This document shows, piece after piece, positions 45,101 to 54,200 of a stretch of 64,000 bases of DNA (within the stretch, counting starts at the first letter, position 1; each line of letters begins with the position of its first letter). This stretch comes from Tribonema minus. Lineage: Eukaryota > Sar > Xanthophyceae > Tribonematales > Tribonemataceae. The position numbers were made by a program, and so were the translations under genes. The notes beneath the pieces were generated by a model that was not told the origin of the DNA, made no database searches, and saw only the letters and a program-made list of their open reading frames with translations. The DNA is taken from assembly GCA_017506865.1 (NCBI GenBank), contig JAFCMP010000113.1:186001-250000 (forward strand), given 5' to 3'.

Positions 45101-47779
45101 TCGCGATTGCCGTTACCGTCAGGGCGGCGACAAATATTGGACAAGGGCAAGGGTCTCCCCAGAACTCAACGGAAACCGCTGCGCTCGTTGACCTGGATGC
45201 CGCAGTAAGTGCACGCATCACAAGTTGATTCGCAACAGACCTTGACTCCAAGTGCCATGGGGTTGGGAGCCTGCTGACAAGCAGGATCGCGTCACTCTTA
45301 CCTTGCCTAGTTCCAGGGTTGCCTAGCCTGGCCCCAACTTTATCCTAACCCCTTTGACTGTTTCCACTGTTGGTGGTAGAGGCCGCAACAGCAGAGCGCG
45401 TGCGTGGCTGAGCCAGTGGCGGTGCATCAAGCAGTTGCGGATGTTGCAGGCGGTGACACTCCCCTTAGGGCTTGCACCTCGCGGCCTTGTGCCTAGGGCT
45501 TGGTCCCCGCGTCCACAGCAACGATGCGCGTCAAGTTCAGGAAGAGTCTAGAAACACAGAACAGAGCACCCGCAACCCGCAACACACTGCGACACGGACG
45601 CGCACCGCGCAGCGCAGCACAGCCGCCGTCGGCGCGCACGCAACCTCACACCGTGACGCTCCGCCACCGCCGCGGCCGCCGCCGCCGCCGCCGCCGCCGC
45701 CAGCGCCGCCGCAGGCGTTGCGCCAGCTCATCGTGGACGGCCTCCACGACGCGCTGCCGCCGTGCACGGAGAGTTGAATTCCGCAGAGCGTACGCTCGCC
45801 GTAACGCCGAACAGTGCGCATCCGCCCCGCGTCGATAACACAGCGCGGCGTCATCAGCGTACGCAACCTTACCTTGTGACACTCCGCCTCAGCCGCCGCC
45901 GCCGCCGCCGCCGCTGCTGCCGCTGCAGGCGTCACGCCAGCTCGTGGTGGACGGCGTGGACGACGCGCTGCCGCCGTGCACGGAGCTCGCCGCCGCCATC
46001 GCCGCGGCCAACACGCTGGGGGCCACCGCTTCGGCAGCAGCGCTCAGGGGCTACGTGGGGGGCGCCAGGGGCGGCGGTGGCGGCGGCGGCGGCGGCGGTC
46101 CCGCGCGCGCCGCGCAGCTGCGCGCGCTGCAGTTCATGTCCGGCCTCACGCCCGCGGAGCTCAGCAGCGTGAGTCGCAGTCGGTCTCGATGGCAACTTCA
46201 ACTATTGTCTGCAGAGTAAAAACTTCCATGAGTAGCGCGCAGTTCAACTTCAACTTGATGTCTGCGGTGTGAGCGGCAGCAGGCGGTCGCTGCCCTCAGA
46301 TCAGCATGTTTGTTGCACTCCCACCGGCTCTAGTGGTATGCACAGTTCAATTGAACGTCGTGTCCAGCCTCATGCCCGCGGAGTGCGAACGCGGTGATTG
46401 CAGCTTCACTCCACACTGGCCACGCGCGAGTCGGTCATCTTCAACTTCATGTTTGGCCCGACGCCGCGCGGCTCAACGGCGTGAGTGGTAGCAGACGGTG
46501 GAAGTTGGTCCACCGAAGTGAAAACCGCATCTCCTGGACCGTTCACTCGGGATCAAGCTCAACTTGTTTGCAGTCATGTGTTTCAACTTCAACTTTGAGT
46601 CTGGCCTCGCCGCCGCGGAGCTCAGCAGCGCGCGTCGCAGGCAAATGGCTGCTGCTGCTGCACATCACGCAGTACCCATGCATATCCTCTAGAGCAGCTC
46701 ATAGAAGTCTCACCATGCCCCACACCGGTTCCTGCACCACCATAATCATCAATGTCAACCCCCTCATCCCAGCTCCTTCATTCCTTGCGTGCGCTGCAGG
46801 TGCGGAACGTGCGCGCCGTGGTGCGCGATTTCGTCATGTCCTTCTGCAGCGACGTCGCGCAGCCCGGGGCATGGCGCAGGTATGTTACTAATCAAAATCA
46901 ATACTTCTATTACAAGTATCAATACTCCGCTGTCAAACAGCAGTTGAATAGCTTGGTGGTGATTCACAAGTGAGCAGCGCCGCGCAGACGCGCAGTTATG
47001 GTTTACAACTCAACTCTAACCTAATTAGAACGCGGAACGCCAGGCCCAGCACTGTGGCAGCTGTCCATGCAAGACACACTCAATCAAGCTCCACATCAGG
47101 CTGCGACTGCAATGCAAGCGTACCGTTGCACGACGAGCTGCCCGTGTCAATGTTGGCGCGCTGCCGTGCGGACGCACCGCTGGGGACCTATCAGTCGCTG
47201 ACGGCGGCAGACGCTGAGGTGCGCGCGCTGCGGCTGCAGGGCATCTTGATTAGGGTTAGGGTGAAGTTGTTCCCATGCGCGCTGTGTTGTGCGTCTCATT
47301 CGGGCCGAAAATCCACGTGCCGCGTCAGCACCACCCTACTGTACATGCATATGCGTTCATAGTGTCCCGTCATTGACTTGCACTCCTCTGGCTTGCCCCT
47401 CGGAAGCCTGCTCACGCAATACGCGACACACGTATGCGCCGCAGCGTCACGCCGCAACAACGCTCAGCCAATGCCCTCCTCCCCCCCCCCTCCCCCTCCC
47501 CCTCCCCCCTTTGTGCGCGCCGCCGCCGCCGCCAGGTACGGCTGCCTGAGCGAAAGCGGGCGCGACTTCACCTTCTTCCCGGAGTGGATCATCGACCCGC
47601 TGCGCACGCAGCTCAACTACCGCTCCGGCGTCGTGCACACGCAGATGTTCGCGGGGCTCGTGCACCGCTGCCGCCTGCTGCAGGGCGCCGCCGCGGCGCC
47701 GTCGCCGCGCGCGTCGCCGCCGCCGCCGCCGCCGCCGCAGCGCGCCGCTGCCGCCAGGACGCCTGCGCACGCGCGGTGA
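37112..47779 (+). CDS. DENN-domain protein (putative Rab guanine-nucleotide exchange factor)
   Basis: Exons: 37112-37833, 39136-39692, 40398-40674, 41251-41496, 42301-42435, 43625-43807, 44458-44577, 45929-46168, 46800-46879, 47536-47779; roughly 930 residues. The N-terminus (about 40 residues) is a short coiled coil followed by an acidic stretch. uDENN: SFVEFVEVGV, QLERFCAPQG joined to LTLEVHP, then VHILQFTDGEGNPTYAACLT and CLALVSCHPVHPFMVK. cDENN: LWSSAVLFCTATPEAVARAV, LLLLEKTLVVTG, MEPLQWEGIFVPVLPKVLLE and DSPVPVVAGV. dDENN: VRAVVRDFVMSFCSDV and FFPEWIIDPLRTQLNYRSG. DENN proteins activate Rab GTPases in membrane traffic. Two frame breaks, in the (GC)n run near 39357-39380 and the G runs near 40579-40600, interrupt the conserved reading frame. 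The 40674 exon seems to use a GC donor (AAG|GCGAGT). Most introns carry repeated junctions. Confidence 0.88.
37844..37880. repeat. (CAG)n microsatellite
   Basis: About twelve CAG units start 10 bases after the exon 1 donor of the DENN gene. Confidence 0.97.
38271..38582. repeat. Diverged tandem duplication of about 155 bp
   Basis: Blocks cagcaaatcctgctacttg, gttgcagcaatatgc and gcaatgacaatgtgagacc occur in the same order at 38271-38425 and 38427-38582, in intron 1 of the DENN gene. Confidence 0.85.
38930..39125. repeat. CCG/GCT triplet-rich intronic tract
   Basis: Imperfect runs of ccg, gct and aaccgccgc just before the exon 2 acceptor of the DENN gene; it stays open in one frame but is interrupted in the others and has no domain. 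Confidence 0.75.
39885..40397 (+). repeat. Array of DENN exon 3 acceptor junctions
   Basis: Three diverged copies of the exon 3 start (CCAGGGTGGACGGCTGCTCA, GCACGCCGCAGGCGACGCC, TTCTCCGACGACGACGACG, ACTGCTGCGAGACGCGCCC) lie upstream at about 39888-39952, 40109-40175 and 40258-40337. CCCTAA-type tracts (39960-39980, 40185-40250, 40345-40390) separate them. Confidence 0.85.
41975..42330 (+). repeat. Array of DENN exon 5 acceptor junctions
   Basis: The exon start at 42301 (GCGCCGCCAG|GTGCCCGTGC, CAGGCCGCCCCG) has upstream copies at about 41975-42007, 42079-42115 and 42171-42206, each followed by AAACTTCAACTA-type sequence. Unit length is about 95-110 bp. Confidence 0.85.
42480..42795. repeat. 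Interstitial telomere-like tract (TTAGGG/TAGGGT variants)
   Basis: Many short TTAGGGTTAGGGTGAG, GGATTAGGATGAG and GGGTTAAGATTAGGG blocks fill the intron after the 42435 donor. Units are degenerate, with no long perfect run. Confidence 0.8.
43325..43624 (+). repeat. Acceptor-side copies of DENN exon 43625
   Basis: agtcgagcgcagttgtgtcctgcacg... at 43335-43385 and a weaker agctctggtcacgtattgtt...gaagcggcg at 43494-43545 resemble the exon start agctctggtcgagtgccgtc...ggaggcggt (43622-43672). C-rich tracts precede each. Confidence 0.65.
43741..44205 (+). repeat. Four-copy array of a DENN exon donor junction, about 125 bp units
   Basis: The last 67 bases of the exon ending at 43807 (GCCACCGCGCTGCTGTC, ATGGAGCCGCTGCAGTGGGA, GGGCATCTTTGTGCCG|GTGCGTAGGGTTAGG) recur at about 43868-43935, 43995-44060 and 44120-44185. 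All copies keep GTGCGT or GTGCAT plus GGGTTAGGGTTATG intron sequence. Confidence 0.95.
44290..45215 (+). repeat. Copies of both edges of DENN exon 44458-44577
   Basis: Upstream, GCAGGTGCTGCGCAAGGTGC, then GCCGGAGCACCTG at 44301-44336 copies the exon start. Downstream, TTCTCCGTGCCCAAGCGCTC, then ATTGCAGTCCTCGACTCGG, GACGCCACG|GTGAGT at 44741-44800 copies the exon end; more diverged donors follow near 45005-45035 (CATGCCGCG|GTGAGT) and 45190-45210 (GATGCCGCA|GTAAGT). Confidence 0.8.
45700..46640 (+). repeat. Copies of both edges of DENN exon 45929-46168
   Basis: Upstream, GCGTTGCGCCAGCTCATCGT, GGACGGCCTCCACGACGCGC at 45714-45775 copies the exon start. Downstream, diverged copies of the end (GTCCGGCCTCACGCCCGCGG, AGCTCAGCAGC|GTGAGTCGC) lie near 46360-46385, 46440-46485 and 46595-46640, each next to a TTCAACTTCAACTT motif. 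Confidence 0.75.
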
Positions 47780-50073
47780 CAGCGCGCTCGCTCGCCGTGA
47801 CGGGCGCGGCAGCGCTGCTTGGTAATCAGGTGCGCCGCGGATGAGGGGGGGGAGGCGCTGCCGCGCCGCTGCTGCGCGCGCGCCGCCCGCAGCTGGCGCC
47901 GCCGCCGCGCACTGAGCTGCCCTTGCGCGCGAGACCGAGGCGTGAGGAGCTGCTATGACAGAAGTGTTGGGCTGGATGAAATCATGGCGGCGGTCGCGCA
48001 TGCGCAGCGCACGCTGGCGCGCGTGCGTCATGTCAAGGGCGCAAGCCGCAGCTCCGGCGGCGGCAGCAGCAGCGGCAGCGGCGGCGGCGGCGGCGGCGGC
48101 GGTGACCGGCGCTGCAGCTACTGCCGCTGCGCACGCCTTACCTTGCCATGGCGAGACGTGCATGGTGCGATGGGTCGTGGCGCCCGGCGCAATCGCTGGC
48201 GCAGTTGCGGTAGGGGCGGTGCCGCGTTCTGAGATGGGCTGCCAGCGCTCAAAGGCCGCAGGCGCGGTTACCTACGCACTGTGTCTGAGTTACGGCCCTC
48301 ACCCTAGCAGCACCAGGTTGGGCAGATGTGTGGCAGTCTGTGGCAGCGCGCAGCAGTCTGCCATGGCAAGACGGGGCATGCGTCCGATGTGCATGATGCA
48401 TTTCAGTGATGTAGAGCAGCAGCTCACTGTGCGTGCCAGTTCAGCATATCCGTGCGGTGGGAGTGACGTGCTGCACAGTCATCAAGGCTGTCTTTCAAAG
48501 GAATTTCATGTGTCGTCTGTTGCGCGGCTTAGCGAGAACAGGCGCCATCTACTGAGCACCGCTGCAGTGTTTCCGTGTTGAAGGGCCGTTGGTCATCTTT
48601 TTGGCATCGTTTGGTGGCAATAGCCAGCCTGCCGCTGTGTTTGGGCATTATCAGTCAATTGTCACCACACTGCGTGCACGAGCAACAGCTACTGTAGAAG
48701 TGCAGTTGAAATACATGACAGGAAATGTTCGTGCCCACTTCTGATTTTTGTTCTACACGTGGTTCGTGCGGTGCTGGTATGCAGCAAGATCAGGAAGGGT
48801 GATGCACATGTATGCACATGCAGCATATATGTGCCTCATCACTGGCGACTGGTGAGAAATTGAAAACCGTCCAAAAAGACTCAAGCGGAAGCACCTCGCA
48901 TATGCTCAACGGCACACAGTCGTATGCATGTATGAGCGTCACCATACGGTCCACAATGGACAAAAACACTCAGTAGGCCCACACTTCACAGGACAAACAC
49001 TCGCCGTGACAATCAAGTTGTACAGTTCACATGACACAGACGCCCCAGGTTGACGCCTTCCGAGGGCAAGCGCTTTGTGCAACGTGCCAGGACCCCAATT
49101 CGCAAGCAAGAGTAGTTCAGCAGCGGTGCAGCACAGCTTTTGTGACACCAGAAGCTGCAGCGCATTGACTGCTGAACCAACCACTAGCAGCAAAGCATGC
49201 ACCAGAGTCGCTGCTGAACCGTGCTGTTGCGAACAATTGCCATGCCATCCGTTCACAATGCAGCAATCCTTTCTCAAGCTTTCAGTGCCCATGAGCGAGC
49301 TGGTGGTGATCCCGCGACCCCTTTTCCTGCATCCTGCAAGACTTGGCAGCATTGCCCCTCGGTATGCAGTCGGACACCCCCCCCCCCCCGCCCGCCATCC
49401 CTGTCCCCTTCCAAACATTGTCACGTGCAGCACACGAACGTGCTCGTGACTGCAAAAGGTCACCTGCGCTTCACCTAGCCTCGCCGAACATCAGTTGATT
49501 GTCACTTGATGCTTTCATCCGCCATATCGCCCGGGTCGCTCCCGCGTCTGTTGTTCCGCCCCTCAAGCTCGCGCCACCTCCATTGACAGCACTCGCGCAT
49601 GCTGGCTTTCCACGATTTGCTGATGCACACGCCCCTGCAATCTAAGCCTTGCGCCCACACAGCGCAGCAATGCGCAAGCGTGCGCCGCGCCTGTCTCACC
49701 CGCCGGTCAACGGAGCAATGATGCACAGGCCCCTTCGAGTCCGCCTCCTCAGACCTGATGCCTCTGCGCATGCAGCACTCGCCGAGCTCGCGCCGTGCTC
49801 GTCTGACGCGCGTGCCGGTCAATGTGCAGGTTTATGGTCTTTGCAGTGCCGCGGTCGAAGTGCACGTGAACGATGAGCACGCGGCGCCATGCCTCCACCG
49901 CATGTGCCATAGGAGCAGTTGGCGCCCGCTGTTGTGCATGCTATCACGTCATGTGCGCAGGGGCCGGGTGATGAGCGCTGTAGCTGAGCGCTGCTGTGGT
50001 CTGAGCACACGCGCAGATGCTGAGCGCTGGCTCTCCAGCAGCAGCAGCAGCAGCAGCAGCATGCTGCCAGCGC
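47780..50073. other. Convergent intergenic spacer
   Basis: Between the 3' ends of the DENN gene (+) and the coiled-coil/PHD gene (-). GC-rich with (GGC)n at 48055-48100 at first, then AT-richer from 48250 to 49500, where I see no exon. C run at 49378-49389 and a CAG run at 50037-50061. Confidence 0.5.
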
Positions 50074-51236
50074 TCAACACTTGTGCCCGGGCAGGCACGC
50101 GCTATGGCACCGCGTGCCGCACTCCCTGCACGGCAGCATGAGGCCATAGGGGGTGTCGCCGCACACGAGGCAAGTGTCGCTGCCGCCGTTGCCGCCGCCG
50201 CCGCCGCTGTTGCCGCCGCTGCCGCCTCCGATGCTGTTGCTGCCGCCACCGCCGCCGCCGCCGCCGCTGTTGCTTGTGATGCTGACGGAGGTGCAAGCCC
50301 TGTCATTGGCAGTGCTGTACGGTTTGGAAGCCCGCGATACAAACACTTTGATGTCAGCTTTGGCATAACCTGCAATAGCAATAGCTTTATGAATGTAGAC
50401 ATGCTCTACTGACACAAAGCAGCGAGGGGAGGGGGAAGAGAGGTCGGGGGCGGACATTCTGCGCATGCTAAAAGCACAAGTTGAATGGCAGTCAATCACT
50501 GCAGGACAGCTCACCTGCCCCTGGCATGCACCCCACTTGTACTGCTATTCTGAACGCCTGCAGCAATGACTGAAGTTGCCAGGAACACAAGACCTATCGC
50601 AGCAGCATCCAGCACGCTGGGCATGGCAGAAGGCTGTCGTCCACACTGCCATGACTGCACCTCGCGCGCATGCACTCACAAAAAGCACAATCTAGTATAA
50701 ATGAGTCACACACGAGTCATGGCATCGCCACATGCGGCAGCGCTCACCTCAACTTCGCCTCGCGCGCCGCTGCAGCCTGCGCCCCCCCCTCCGCCACATC
50801 CCTGCCAAGGCCGAGCCCCCCCCGCCTGCCCTCCGGCTTGAGCGACAGCTTGCGGCGCTTGACGCGGGCGCCATCCTCCTCAGGCTCCGCGCCGCTGCCT
50901 CGAGCGCTGCTGCCGCCGTGGCCATTGCCATCGCCTCCGCCACCGCTCTTACCAGCATTGTCGACGTCACCGCTGCGGCCGCCGCTGCGTGCTCCGCCAC
51001 CTATGCCTCGGCCGTTACTCCCAATGTCGTTGTCGCCTCTGTCACTGCTCGCGGCGATGGTGGCCTTGCGAGTGCCGGCGCTGCCGGTTTCACTGTCAGC
51101 GCCGCCGCCGCTGCCGCCGCCACCGCCGTCGCCGCCGCCTTCACCTCCGTTGCGGCTGCCGCTGCTGCTGCCGCCACCGCCGCCGCTGCCGCCGCTGCCG
51201 CCGCCGCCACCGTCGCCACCGCCGCCGCTGCCGCCA

Positions 51237-51268
<32 letters not shown>

Positions 51269-54200
51269 ACCGCCGCCGCCGCTGCCGCACGCCCGCTCGA
51301 GCGATGACACGGGCCGCGTGAGCACGGGCTGCTGCGGAGCGCTGGGACTGCGTTTGCGTTGCGCACGCTCCGCCGCGCCCTCCGCTGCCGCACTGAACGC
51401 CACGGGAGCAGGCTTGGGCCCGCTGATGTGCAGGGCCGCTGCGGCGTCGGCGCTGTCGGCGGCAGCTGCGGCGGCGGCGGCGCACTGCGCGGGAGCCACG
51501 CCGTTCCTGGCGGCAGCATGCGCGGGCGGGCTGTCCTCGCGCTCAGGCGATGCGTCCGCAAGCTGTCCCTCCGCGATGGCCCGCAGGCCTGCGGCGTGGA
51601 TTGCGACATGGGCTTTGGTGACTGGAGCCGTGGTAGTGGCCGTCTTGAAGGCGCCGACAAGCAACACAAGACTTGCCGCAGTGCAACATACATGATACTC
51701 CAGAGAAGACTGCGGGGGCCCCTGGTACACACTAGTGCCAGCAACCTCACTCGCGATTGGCACTGCTGGCAAACTCACTAACGATCGCATGCAGAAAAGC
51801 CTCGTCATTGCGCATTGCGCGCACTAATGAGCACTGCCACACCCGACACCTCACGACAGTTTGGAACCACGGATGCTGGGCCAGACCACTGGAACACACA
51901 ACAAGTCAGTGCCGCTGCTCACCGATGCTCTGCCCGGCGTTGAGCACTGGGGTGTCCTGCGTTGAGCAGCGCTGCGATGGCGTGACATCGTGCTGGCCGC
52001 CCGAAGAGGGGGTGCACACGGCGGCGCCGGTGCCCTGTAGCAGAAGGACAGCGGCGGAGTGTCAGGCATCATGACCGTGACATGCAGTGTTGTTGACATG
52101 CGGTCGGCAGTCGGGGCCATGAAGCATGCTAGGACTCTCTGAAACCAGCGTACAAAGCGCGAGCTACCCCCATTGCGGTCTAACCCTTACCCCTTGACTG
52201 ACTCGGGATGACACCATGCGCGAGTAGTATGAGTGCTGTGCCCTTCAGGATGGAAAGATGGGTCGAAGATGGTAACCCCCATGGCAAAGTCAAGATGAAA
52301 TGTGTGTTTGGCCCGCACATGCCACTCACATGAAGGAGTTCAAGAGTACACTGCATTCTTGCAAGCGCTGGTGGCGTACCGTCTACTTCTGCATCAGGTA
52401 ATGGGTATTGAAGCACTGTGCGAGTCACTTCTCAAACCTCAAGTACCGCCATACCTGAGCCTCAGGCGTCTGAGTAGAGGCGGATGCAGTCACTTTTGGC
52501 GACCGCGCTGCTGCGAGAGCGTCCGCGGCAGCAGCAGCCTGCTCCTGAGCCGCCGCCTCAGCTGCCTCCAGCTGCTGCTGCAGCGCTGCAACCTGATGAG
52601 CGCTGCCCTGAGCCTCCGCAGTTGCCTCCGCCACCTTGAAGTTGGCAAGGGGTACAGGGGGCAATAGGTTGGGAAAGAAGGCAGCGATGCTTTGCGAACA
52701 AGGTGAAGGGTGATGTACTCGTAGCTCATCTTTTGTGTATTGGCCCCTAATTCAACCAAGTACATGCAGTATGTGCTGCTCACAGCGGATCCAGGAAGAC
52801 TGAAAAACTTCAACAAAACATGCTTTCTGTAAGCACATTCAGAACTTCCTGCATATCCACTTATGCTCCACTCATCATAGTATGCCTGGCCATGCGCTAG
52901 TAGCAAAACATCAGCTACTTCAACTGCTCAGACACACGCGCGGCACGAAGTGCAAGTGTAACAAGTGCGCGTCTCCCGTGTGTACACAACTTCAACACCT
53001 TCCCGGGCTGTGTTGGGAGCTGACATGCGCAATGCAACACGCAGAGCCGTGCGTGAGCAGGCCGCCGTGTTGCTTCAACCCACTTCTGATGTGCCATCAT
53101 AGCCACATAAACTTCAACTCCTTCTGCTCGACCTTGAGCATGAGACGCACCTGATTCCTGAGGGTCTCGCACCCCTGGCGCAGCCGGTCCAGCGCCTTGG
53201 CTTGCGCATCGATGACCTGCGCCGGGAGAGTCAGCGCTCAGCGCTTTAGAGACTCGTTCCATCATGCACAATCAGCGGCAACGCTTTCAAAGACAGGGTC
53301 CACATCATTAAGTGTAGAAAGGGGTGAAACATCAGAGAGAGGCTTGGCGTTGCATTGGCAGGGCTTGCCTTACGCACTGTCACTAGAGCGGGTGCTGCCA
53401 TGGGTGCGCCAAGGGGACTGCTGCATGCAAGCACGCAATGTCTGAAGCAAGGTATCACCATGGTCAACTTCAAGTTGAGGTCAGGCAGTTGGGCAGTTGG
53501 AATCTGTGCGCCCGCTGGTCCTCACTTCAATGAAACGTCCATGCAATGTGCTTCAAAGTTGTCTCCAAACACATTTGCCTGTGCATAAGCTGAGTACCCC
53601 TTGCTGCAACACAGGGGTCGACTGCTGCAAGCACATATGTAGAGCGGCGCACAGGGCCCCTCGTCATACCCTGCAAATGCAGACATACCCATATCCATAG
53701 TGTACATACCCCACCCTGCAAGTGCATACACACCACCCATATTCATAAGGTACATGCCCTACCCTGCATGTGCTTTTATACATACCCATATGCATACTAT
53801 ACATACCTACATGCTGAAATGCACTACATGCTGAAATGCACTACATACTGTACACACCATACTCAAATCATATCCATAGTATACATACCCTACCCGGCAA
53901 GTGCTAATACACACCCATATGCATACTGTACACACCGAGCTCACACACGCATGCCCACCTCCTGGCTCTTGGTCTGCGCCTCCGCGCCTGCAGTGATCAG
54001 CGCCTGCGCCGCCGCCAGCCGCTCTCTCAGCTGCGCGATCAGCGCGTCCTCCTCATTCGCCTTGGCGTCCCTGCGCCGCAGCTGCGCGTGCGCGGCGTCC
54101 AGCTCCGCCGTCAGCCTGCTGCACCTGAGGAGGCGCACCGTCGTGGGACATTGCACGAGATTATCGCCACATCTTCGTGGCCAGTGCCGTGGTTAATGGT

